DNA of 64,000 bases from Plasmopara viticola (taxonomy: Eukaryota > Oomycota > Peronosporomycetes > Peronosporales > Peronosporaceae), in assembly GCA_001695595.3 (NCBI GenBank), contig MBPM02000155.1, positions 33,801-97,800 of the forward strand, written 5' to 3'. Shown one piece after another: positions 26,301-37,404 of this stretch. Position 1 is the first letter of the stretch. Each line of letters starts with the position of its first letter. A model generated the notes under the pieces. That model searched no databases. It saw nothing but the letters and a program-made list of their open reading frames with translations, and was not told where the DNA came from. Position numbers and translations under genes: made by a program.

Positions 26301-28306
26301 AGTACTCGCTTAGGTACGCTTAGAACGTGTCTGCATGTCCAGGAAGCTAGATTGGACGTATCAAGGCCGTGGAAAGAATCGGCGCTTCAAATGGAGCAGT
26401 ACTCGCTTAGGTACGCTTAAAACGCGTGTCTGCATGTCCAGAAGCTAGATTGGACGTATCTGAGGCCGTAGAAAATCGGCGCTTCAAATGGAGCAGACTC
26501 GCTTAGGTACGCTTGAACGCGTGTCTGCATGTCCAGGAAGCTAGATTGGACGTATCAGGCCGTGGAAAGAATCGGCGCTTCAAATGGAGCAGTACTCGCT
26601 TAGGTACGCTTAGAACACGTGTCTGCATGTCCAGGAAGCTAGATTGGACGTATCTGAGGCCGTAGGAAGAATCGGCGCTTCAAATGGAGCAGTACTCGCT
26701 TAGGTACGCTTAGAACGCGTGTCTGCATGTCTAGGAAGCTAGATTGGACGTATCTGAAGGCCGTGGAAGAATCGGCGCTTCAAATGGAGCAGTACTCGCT
26801 TAGGTACGCTTAGAACACGTGTCTGCATGTCCAGGAAGCTAGATTGGACGTATCTGAGGCCGTGGAAGAATCGGCGCTTCAAATGGAGCAGTACTCGCTT
26901 AGGTACGCTTAGAACGCGTGTCTGCATGTCCAGAAGCTAGATTGGACGTATCAAGGCCGTGGAAAGAATCGGCGCTTCAAATGGAGCAGTACTCGCTTAG
27001 GTACGCTTAGAACACGTGTCTGCATGTCCAGGAAGCTAGATTGGACGTATCTGAGGCCGTAGGAAGAATCGGCGCTTCAAATGGAGCAGAACTCGCTTAG
27101 GTACGCTTATAAAAGCGTGTCTGCATGTCCAGGAAGCTAGATTGGACGTATCTGAGGCCGTAGGAAGAATCGGCGCTTCAAATGGAGCAGAACTCGCTTA
27201 GGTACGCTTAGAACACGTGTCTGCATGTCCAGGAAGCTAGATTGGACGTATCAGGCCGTAGGAAGAATCGGCGCTTCAAATGGAGCAGTACTCGCTTAGG
27301 TACGCTTAGAACGCGTGTCTGCATGTCCAGAAGCTAGATTGGACGTATCTGAGGCCGTAGGAAAATCGGCGCTTCAAATGGAGCAGTACTCGCTTAGGTA
27401 CGCTTAGAACGCGTGTCTGCATGTCTAAGCTAGATTGGACGTATCAAGGCCGTGGAAAATCGGCGCTTCAAATGGAGCAGTACTCGCTTAGGTACGCTTA
27501 GAACACGTGTCTGCATGTCCAGGAAGCTAGATTGGACGTATCTGAGGCCGTGGAAGAATCGGCGCTTCAAATGGAGCAGTACTCGCTTAGGTACGCTTAG
27601 AACGCGTGTCTGCATGTCTAAAGCTAGATTGGACGTATCTGAGGCCGTAGGAAAGAATCGGCGCTTCAAATGGAGCAGTACTCGCTTAGGTACGCTTAGA
27701 ATACGTGTCTGCATGTCCAGATAGCTAGATTGGACGTATCTGAGGCCGTAGAAAGAATCGGCGCTTCAAATGGAGCAGTACTCGCTTAGGTACGCTTAGA
27801 AGCACGTGTCTGCATGTCCAGAAGCTAGATTGGACGTATCTGAGGCCGTAGGAAGAATCGGCGCTTCAAATGGAGCAGTACTCGCTTAGGTACGCTTAGA
27901 AGCGTGTCTGCATGTCCAGAAGCTAGATTGGACGTATCTGAGGCCGTAGGAAAGAATCGGCGCTTCAAATGAGCAGCACTCGCTTAGGTACGCTTAGAAC
28001 GCGTGTCTGCATGTCCAGAAGCTAGATTGGACGTATCTGAGGCCGTGGAAGAATCGGCGCTTCAAATGGAGCAGTACTCGCTTAGGTACGCTTATAGCAC
28101 GTGTCTGCATGTCCAGGAAGCTAGATTGGACGTATCTGAGGCCGTAGGAAGAATCGGCGCTTTAAATGGAGCAGTGCTCGCTTAGGTACGCTTAGAACAC
28201 GTGTCTGCATGTCCAGAAGCTAGATTGGACGTATCTGAGGCCGTAGGAAGAATCGGCGCTTCAAATGGAGCAGTACTCGCTTAGGTACGCTTGAACGCGT
28301 GTCTGC

Positions 28307-28990
28307 ATGTCCAAGCTAGATTGGACGTATCAAGGCCGTGGAAAGAATCGGCGCTTCAAATGGAGCAGTACTCGCTTAGGTACGCTTAGAACACGTGTCT
28401 GCATGTCCAGGAAGCTAGATTGGACGTATCTGAGGCCGTGGAAGAATCGGCGCTTCAAATGGAGCAGTACTCGCTTAGGTACGCTTGAACGCGTGTCTGC
28501 ATGTCTAAGCTAGATTGGACGTATCAAGGCCGTGGAAAGACTCGGCGCTTCAAATGGAGCAGTACTCGCTTAGGTACGCTTAGAACACGTGTCTGCATGT
28601 CCAGGAAGCTAGATTGGACGTATCTGAGGCCGTGGAAGAATCGGCGCTTCAAATGGAGCAGTACTCGCTTAGGTACGCTTAGAACGCGTGTCTGCATGTC
28701 CAGGAAGCTAGATTGGACGTATCCAAGGCCGTGGAAAGAATCGGCGCTTTAAATGGAGCAGTACTCGCTTAGGTACGCTTAGAACACGTGTCTGCATGTC
28801 CAGGAAGCTAGATTGGACGTATCTGAGGCCGTGGAAGAATCGGCGCTTCAAATGGAGCAGTACTCGCTTAGGTACGCTTAGAACGCGTGTCTGCATGTCT
28901 AAGCTAGATTGGACGTATCTAGGGCGTGGAAAGAATTGGCGCTTTAAATGGAGCAGTACTCGCTTAGGTACGCTTAGAACGCGTGTCTGC
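28307..28990. repeat. Local two-unit (~195-bp) higher-order repeat
   Basis: Two unit types alternate. X starts at 28307, 28501, 28696 and 28895; it has a CAAGG-type junction (the last copy is CTAGGG) and GTGGAAAGA, and usually ends in AACACGTG. Y starts at 28403, 28597 and 28796; it has TCTGAGG and GTGGAAGAATC and ends in AACGCG. X-to-X spacing is 194, 195 and 199 bp. Similar X-Y pairs appear near 11115-11500 and 27423-27620. Because several units here lost one base, a minus-strand frame stays open for 127 codons (28708-29091); I do not regard it as a gene. Confidence 0.75.
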
Positions 28991-31900
28991 ATGTCTAGGA
29001 AGCTAGATTGGACGTATCTGAGGCCGTAGGAAAATCGGCGCTTCAAATGGAGCAGTACTCGCTTAGGTACGCTTAGAACGCGTGTCTGCATGTCCAGGAA
29101 GCTAGATTGGACGTATCAGGCCGTGGAAAGAATCGGCGCTTCAAATGGAGCAGACTCGCTTAGGTATGCTTAGAACACGTGTCTGCATGTCCAGGAAGCT
29201 AGATTGGACGTATCTGAGGCCGTAGAAAGAATCGGCGCTTCAAATGGAGCAGTACTCGCTTAGGTACGCTTGAAACGCGTGTCTGCATGTCCAGGAAGCT
29301 AGATTGGACGTATCTGAGGCCGTAGGAAGAATCGGCGCTTCAAATGGAGCAGACTCGCTTAGGTACGCTTAGAACGCGTGTCTGCATGTCTAGGAAGCTA
29401 GATTGGACGTATCTGAGGCCGTAGAAACAATCGGCGCTTCAAATGGAGCAGAACTCGCTTAGGTACGCTTAGAACGCGTGTCTGCATGTCCAGAAAGCTA
29501 GATTGGACGTATCTGAGGCCGTAGGAAGAATCGGCGCTTCAAATGGAGCAGTACTCGCTTAGGTACGCTTAAAGCGTGTCTGCATGTCCAGGAAGCTAGA
29601 TTGGACGTATCTGAGGCCGTAGGAAGACTCGGCGCTTCAAATGCAGCAGTACTCGCTTAGGTACGCTTAGAACGCGTGTCTGCATGTCGATAGCTAGATT
29701 GGACGTATCTGAGGCCGTAGGAAGAATTGGCGCTTCAAATGGAGCAGAACTCGCTTAGGTACGCTTAGAACACGTGTCTGCATGTCTAGAAGCTAGATTG
29801 GACGTATCTGAGGCCGTAGGAAAATCGGCGCTTCAAATGGAGCAGACTCGCTTAGGTACGCTTAGAACGCGTGTCTGCATGTCCAAAGCTAGATTGGACG
29901 TAACTGAGGCCGTGGAAACAATCGGCGCTTCAAATGGAGCAGTACTCGCTTAGGTACGCTTAGAACGCGTGTCTGCATGTCTAGATAGCTAGATTGGACG
30001 TATCTGAGGCCGTAGAAAAATCGGCGCTTCAAATGGAGCAGACTCGCTTAGGTACGCTTAGAACGCGTGTCTGCATGTCCAGGAAGCTAGATTGGACGTA
30101 TCAAGGCCGTGGAAAGAATCGGCGCTTCAAATGGAGCATTACTCGCTTAGGTACGCTTAGAACACGTGTCTGCATGTCCAGGAAGCTAGATTGGACGTAT
30201 CTGAGGCCGTAGGAAGAATCGGCGCTTCAAATGGAGCAGTACTCGCTTAGGTACGCTTAGAAACGTGTCTGCATGTCCAGGAAGCTAGATTGGACGTATC
30301 TGAGGCCGTAGGAAGAATCGGCGCTTCAAATGGAGCAGTCGCTTAGGTACGCTTAGAGCACGTGTCTGCATGTCCAGAAGCTAGATTGGACGTATCTGAG
30401 GCCGTAGGAAGAATCGGCGCTTCAAATGGAGCAGACTCGCTTAGGTACGCTTAGAAAGCGTGTCTGCATGTCCAGAAGCTAGATTGGACGTATCAAGGCC
30501 GTGGAAGAATCGGCGCTTCAAATGGAGCAGTACTCGCTTAGGTACGCTTAGAAGCACGTGTCTGCATGTCTAGGAAGCTAGATTGGACGTATCTGAGGCC
30601 GTAGAAAGAATCGGCGCTTCAAATGGAGCAGTACTCGCTTAGGTACGCTTAGAGCACGTGTCTGCATGTCCAGAAGCTAATTGGACGTATCTGAGGCCGT
30701 AGGAAGAATCGGCGCTTTAAATGGAGCAGTACTCGCTTAGGTACGCTTAGAGCACGTGTCTGCATGTCCAGAAGCTAGATTGGACGTATCTGAGGCCGTA
30801 GGAAGAATCGGCGCTTCAAATGGAGCAGACTCGCTTAGGTACGCTTGAAAGCGTGTCTGCATGTCCAGGAAGCTAGATTGGACGTATCAGGCCGTGGAAA
30901 GAATCGGCGCTTCAAATGGAGCAGTACTCGCTTAGGTACGCTTAGAACGCGTGTCTGCATGTCTAGAAGCTAGATTGGACGTATCTGAGGCCGTAGAAAA
31001 TCGGCGCTTCAAATGGAGCAGACTCGCTTAGGTACGCTTGAACGCGTGTCTGCATGTCCAGGAAGCTAGATTGGACGTATCAAGGCCGTGGAAAGAATTG
31101 GCGCTCTAAATGGAGCAGTACTCGCTTAGGTACACTTAGAACACGTTTCTGCATGTCCAGAAGGCTTGATTGGACGTATCTGAGGCCGTAGGAAGAATCG
31201 GCGCTTCAAATGGAGCAGTACTCGCTTAGGTACGCTTAGAACGCGTGTCTGCATGTCTAAAGCTAGATTGGACGTATCAAGGCCGTGGAAAGAATCGGCG
31301 CTTCAAATGAGCAGTACTCGCTTAGGTACGCTTAGAACACGTGTCTGCATGTCCAGGAAGCTAGATTGGACGTATCTGAGGCCGTGGAAGAATTGGCGCT
31401 TCAAATGGAGCAGTACTCGCTTAGGTTCGCTTAGAACGCGTGTCTGCATGTCTAAAGCTAGATTGGACGTATCTGAGGCCGTGGAAGAATCGGCGCTTCA
31501 AATGGAGCAGTACTCGCTTAGGTACGCTTAGAACACGTGTCTGCATGTCCAGGAAGCTAGATTGGACGTATCTGAGGCCGTAGGAAGAATCGGCGCTTCA
31601 AATGGAGCAGAACTCGCTTAGGTACGCTTAGAAAGCGTGTCTGCATGTCTAGGAAGCTAGATTGGACGTATCTGAGGCCGTAGGAAGAATCGGCGCTTCA
31701 AATGGAGCAGTGCTCGCTTAGGTACGCTTAGAAGCACGTGTCTGCATGTCCAGGAAGCTAGATTGGACGTATCAGGCCGTAGGAAAGAATCGGCGCTTCA
31801 AATAGCAGCACTCGCTTAGGTACGCTTAGAACGCGTGTCTGCATGTCCAGAAGCTAGATTGGACGTATCTGAGGCCGTAGGAAAATCGGCGCTTCAAATG

Positions 31901-34498
31901 GAGCAGACTCGCTTAGGTACGCTTGCAACGCGTGTCTGCATGTCTAAAGCTAGATTGGACGTATCCAAGGCCGTGGAAAGACTCGGCGCTTCAAATGCAG
32001 CAGTACTCGCTTAGGTACGCTTAGAACGTGTCTGCATGTCCAGGAAGCTAGATTGGACGTATCTGAGGCCGTGGAAGAATCGGCGCTTCAAATGGAGCAG
32101 TACTCGCTTAGGTACGCTTGAACGCGTGTCTGCATGTCCAAAGCTAGATTGGACGTATCCAGGCCGTAGGAAAGAATCGGCGCTTCAAATGGAGCAGTAC
32201 TCGCTTAGGTACGCTTAGAACACGTGTCTGCATGTCCAGAAGCTAGATTGGACGTATCTGAGGCCGTAGGAAGAATCGGCGCTTCAAATGGAGCAGTACT
32301 CGCTTAGGTACGCTTAGACACGTGTCTGCATGTCCAGAAGCTAGATTGGACGTATCTGAGGCCGTAGGAAGAATCGGCGCTTCAAATGGAGCAGTACTCG
32401 CTTAGGTACGCTTAGAAGCGTGTCTGCATGTCCAGAAGCTAGATTGGACGTATCTGAGGCCGTAGGAAAGAATCGGCGCTTCAAATGTAGCACTCGCTTA
32501 GGTACGCTTAGAAAGCGTGTCTGCATGTCCAGAAGCTAGATTGGACGTATCAGGCCGTGGAAGAATCGGCGCTTCAAATGGAGCAGTACTCGCTTAGGTA
32601 CGCTTAAAGCACGTGTCTGCATGTCCAGGAAGCTAGATTGGACGTATCTGAGGCCGTAGGAAGAATCGGCGCTTCAAATGGAGCAGTACTCGCTTAGGTA
32701 CGCTTAGAACACGTGTCTGCATGTCCAGAAAGCTAGATTGGACGTATCTGAGGCCGTAGGAAGAATCGGCGCTTCAAATGGAGCAGTACTCGCTTAGGTA
32801 CGCTTAGAACGCGTGTCTGCATGTCCAGGAAGCTAGATTGGACGTATCAAGGCCGTGGAAAATCGGCGCTTCAAATGGAGCAGTACTCGCTTAGGTACGC
32901 TTAGAACACGTGTCTGCATGTCCAGGAAGCTAGATTGGACGTATCTGAGGCCGTAGGAAGAATCGGCGCTTCAAATGGAGCAGTACTCGCTTAGGTACGC
33001 TTGCAACGCGTGTCTGCATGTCTAGGAAGCTAGATTGGACGTATCCAAGGCCGTGGAAAGAATCGGCGCTTCAAATGGAGCAGTACTCGCTTAGGTACGC
33101 TTAGAACACGTGTCTGCATGTCCAGGAAGCTAGATTGGACGTATCTGAGGCCGTAGGAAGAATTGGCGCTTCAAATGGAGCAGTACTCGCTTAGGTACGC
33201 TTAGAACGCGTGTCTGCATGTCTAAGCTAGATTGGACGTATCCAAGGCCGTGGAAAGACTCGGCGCTTCAAATGCAGCAGTACTCGCTTAGGTACGCTTA
33301 GAACACGTGTCTGCATGTCCAGGAAGCTAGATTGGACGTATCTGAGGCCGTGGAAGAATCGGCGCTTCAAATGGAGCAGTACTCGCTTAGGTACGCTTGC
33401 AACGCGTGTCTGCATGTCTAAGCTAGATTGGACGTATCCAAGGCCGTGGAAAGAATCGGCGCTTCAAATGGAGCAGTACTCGCTTAGGTACGCTTAGAAC
33501 GCGTGTCTGCATGTCTAGGAAGCTAGATTGGACGTATCTGAGGCCGTAGAAACAATCGGCGCTTCAAATGGAGCAGAACTCGCTTAGGTACGCTTAGAAC
33601 GCGTGTCTGCATGTCCAGGAAGCTAGATTGGACGTATCCAAGGCCGTGGAAAGAATCGGCGCTTCAAATGGAGCAGTACTCGCTTAGGTACGCTTAGAAC
33701 ACGTGTCTGCATGTCCAGGAAGCTAGATTGGACGTATCTGAGGCCGTAGGAAGAATCGGCGCTTCAAATGGAGCAGTACTCGCTTAGGTACGCTTGAAAC
33801 GCGTGTCTGCATGTCCAGGAAGCTAGATTGGACGTATCTGAGGCCGTAGGAAGAATTGGCGCTTCAAATGGAGCAGTACTCGCTTAGGTACGCTTAGAAC
33901 GCGTGTCTGCATGTCTAGGAAGCTAGATTGGACGTATCTGAGGCCGTAGAAACAATCGGCGCTTCAAATGGAGCAGAACTCGCTTAGGTACGCTTAGAAC
34001 GCGTGTCTGCATGTCCAGAAGCTAGATTGGACGTATCTGAGGCCGTGGAAGAATCGGCGCTTCAAATGGAGCAGTACTCGCTTAGGTACGCTTAGAACGC
34101 GTGTCTGCATGTCCAGGAAGCTAGATTGGACGTATCTGAGGCCGTAGGAAGAATCGGCGCTTCAAATGGAGCAGTACTCGCTTAGGTACGCTTGAACGCG
34201 TGTCTGCATGTCAGAAGCTAGATTGGACGTATCTGAGGCCGTAGGAAGAATCGGCGCTTCAAATGAGCAGTACTCGCTTAGGTACGCTTAGAACACGTGT
34301 CTGCATGTCCAGAAGCTAGATTGGACGTATCTGAGGCCGTAGAAAAGGCGCTTCAAATGGAGCAGACTCGCTTAGGTACGCTTAGAACGCGTGTCTGCAT
34401 GTCCAGGAGCTAGATTGGACGTATCAAGGCCGTGGGAAGAATTGGCGCTTTAAATGGAGCAGTACTCGCTTAGGTACGCTTAGAACGCGTGTCTGCAT

Positions 34499-34590
34499 GT
34501 CTACGAAGCAAGACTGGACGTATTTGAGGCCGTAGGAAAATCGGCGCTTCAAATGGAGCAGACTCGCTTAGGTACGCTTGAACGCGTGTC
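34499..34590. repeat. Rare CTACGAAGCAAGACTGG unit (three copies in window)
   Basis: The unit reads TCTACGAAGCAAGACTGG where others read TCTAGGAAGCTAGATTGG. The same string occurs near 38604 and 60319, each followed by TTTGAGG or TTTTGG. A partial relative, CCAGGAAGCAAGAATGG, lies near 14657. Several linked changes shared over 26 kb show common descent of these units. Confidence 0.75.
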
Positions 34591-37350
34591 TGCATGTCCA
34601 GGAAGCTAGATTGGACGTATCAGGCCGTAGGAAAGAATCGGCGCTTCAAATGGAGCAGACTCGCTTAGGTACGCTTAGAACACGTGTCTGCATGTCCAGG
34701 AAGCTAGATTGGACGTATCTGAGGCCGTAGGAAGAATCGGCGCTTCAAATGGAGCAGACTCGCTTAGGTACGCTTGAACGCGTGTCTGCATGTCCAGGAA
34801 GCTAGATTGGACGTATCTGAGGCCGTAGGAAGAATTGGCGCTTCAAATGGAGCAGACTCGCTTAGGTACGCTTAAACGCGTGTCTGCATGTCCAGAAGCT
34901 AGATTGGACGTATCTGAGGCCGTAGAAAATCGGCGCTTCAAATGGAGCAGACTCGCTTAGGTACGCTTAGAACGCGTGTCTGCATGTCCAGAAGCTAGAT
35001 TGGACGTATCTGAGGCCGTAGAAAGAATCGGCGCTTCAAATGGAGCAGTACTCGCTTAGGTACGCTTAGAACACGTGTCTGCATGTCCAGGAAGCTAGAT
35101 TGGACGTATCTGAGGCCGTAGGAAGAATCGGCGCTTCAAATGGAGCAGTACTCGCTTAGGTACGCTTAGAACACGTGTCTGCATGTCCAGGAAGCTAATT
35201 GGACGTATCTGAGGCCGTAGGAAGAATCGGCGCTTCAAATGGAGCAGTACTCGCTTAGGTACGCTTAGAACGCGTGTCTGCATGTCTAGGAAGCTAGATT
35301 GGACGTATCTGAGGCCGTAGGGAAGAATCGGCGCTTCAAATGGAGCAGAACTCGCTTAGGTACGCTTAGAACACGTGTCTGCATGTCCAGAAGCTAGATT
35401 GGACGTATCTGAAGGCCGTAGGAAGAATCGGCGCTTCAAATGAGCAGTACTCGCTTAGGTACGCTTAGAAGCGTGTCTGCATGTCCAGAAGCTAGATTGG
35501 ACGTATCTGAGGCCGTAGAAGAATCGGCGCTTCAAATGGAGCAGACTCGCTTAGGTACGCTTAGAAAGCGTGTCTGCATGTCCAGGAAGCTAGATTGGAC
35601 GTATCTGAGGCCGTAGGAAGAATCGGCGCTTCAAATGGAGCAGTACTCGCTTAGGTACGCTTAGAACGCGTGTCTGCATGTCCAGGAAGCTAGATTGGAC
35701 GTATCTGAGGCCGTAGGAAGAATCGGCGCTTCAAATGGAGCAGTACTCGCTTAGGTACGCTTAGAAGCACGTGTCTGCATGTCCAGGAAGCTAGATTGGA
35801 CGTATCTAGGCCGTAGGAAGAATCGGCGCTTCAAATGGAGCAGTACTCGCTTAGGTACGCTTAGCACGTGTCTGCATGTCCAGAAGCTAGATTGGACGTA
35901 TCTGAAGGCCGTAGGAAGAATCGGCGGCGCTTTAAATGGAGCAGTACTCGCTTAGGTACGCTTAGAGCTGTCTGCATGTCCAGAAAGCTAGATTGGACGT
36001 ATCTGAGGCCGTAGGAAGAATCGGCGCTTAAATGGAGCAGTACTCGCTTAGGTACGCTTAGACACGTGTCTGCATGTCCAGGAAGCTAGATTGGACGTAT
36101 CTGAGGCCGTAGGAAGAATCGGCGCTTTAAATGGAGCAGTACTCGCTTAGGTACGCTTAGAACACGTGTCTGCATGTCCAGAAGCTAGATTGGACGTATC
36201 TGAGGCCGTAGGAAGAATCGGCGCTTTAAATGGAGCAGTACTCGCTTAGGTACGCTTAGAACGTGTCTGCATGTCCAGAAGCTAGATTGGACGTATCTGA
36301 GGCCGTAGAAGAATCGGCGCTTCAAATGGAGCAGTACTCGCTTAGGTACGCTTAGAACGCGTGTCTGCATGTCTAGGAAGCTAGATTGGACGTATTTGAG
36401 GCCGTAGAAACAATCGGCGCTTCAAACGGAGCAGAACTCGCTTAGGTACGCTTAGAACGCGTGTCTGCATGTCTAGGAAGCTAGATTGGACGTATCTAAG
36501 GCCGTAGAAAGAATCGGCGCTTCAAACGGAGCAGAACTCGCTAAGTTACGCTTGCAACGCGTGTCTGCATGTCTAGGAAGCTAGATTGGACGTATTGGGC
36601 CGTAGAAAATTGGCGCTTCAAATGGAGCAGAACTCGCTTAGGTACGCTTATAAAAGCGTGTCTGCATGTCTAGGAAGCTAGATTGGACGTATCTAAGGCC
36701 GTAGAAAGAATTGGCGCTTTAAATGGAGCAGTACTCGCTTAGGTACGCTTAGAGCACGTGTCTGCATGTCTAGGAAGCTTGATTGGACGTATCTGAGGCC
36801 GTAGGAAGAATTGGCGGTTTAAATGGAGCAGTACTCGCTTAGGTACGCTTAGAACACGTGTCTGCATGTAGGAAGCTAGATTGGACGTATCTGAGGCCGT
36901 AGAAGAATTGGCGCTTTAAATGGAGCAGTACTCGCTAGGTACGCTTGAAGCGTGTCTGCATGTCCAGGAAGCTAGATTGGACGTATTGAGGCCGTAGAAA
37001 AATCGGCGCTTCAAATGGAGCAGAACTCGCTTAGGTACGCTTAGAAAGCGTGTCTGCATGTTTAGGAAGCTAGATTGGACGTACCTAAGGCCGTAGAAAG
37101 AGTTGGCGCTTCAAACAGAGCAGAACTCGCTAAGTTACGCTTGCAACGCGTGTCTGCATGTCCAGGAAGCTAGATTGGACGTATCCAAGGCCGTAGAAAG
37201 AATTGGCGCTTTAAATGGAGCAGTACTCGCTTAGGTACGCTTAGAACGCGTGTCTGCATGTCCAGGAAGCTAGATTGGACGTATCAGGCCGTAGAGAATC
37301 GGCGCTTCAAATGGAGCAGTACTCGCTTAGGTACGCTTAGAACGTGTCTG

Positions 37351-37404
37351 TGTCCAGGAAGCTAGATTGGACGTATCTGAGGCCGTAGGAAGAATCGTGT
37401 CTGC
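37351..37404. repeat. Truncated unit, 54 bp
   Basis: AGAATCG is fused directly to TGTCTGC, removing the whole AAATGG to GCTTAG half. The unit also begins TGTCC without the preceding CA. Two defects at successive unit borders suggest a local rearrangement or a misassembled junction. Confidence 0.85.

Larger units (their letters stand above)
1..36368. repeat. Left domain: homogenised TCCAGG / AAATGG unit type
   Basis: Units here nearly all read ATGTCCAG(G)AAG at the start and CTTCAAATGG or CTTTAAATGG in the middle. AGTACTC is the usual form upstream of the CGCTTAGGTACGCTTAG block. I found no AAACGGAG unit before 36424. Length variation is very common: ATGTCCAGAAGC (one G lost), GTGGAAGAATC, GTATCAAGG or GTATCAGG, GCAGACTC, and AGAACGTG or AGAAGCGTG in place of AGAACGCGTG. 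Substitutions are fewer than indels, which is unusual for satellite divergence. Local multi-unit patterns are listed separately. No coding or RNA gene is visible. Confidence 0.85.
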
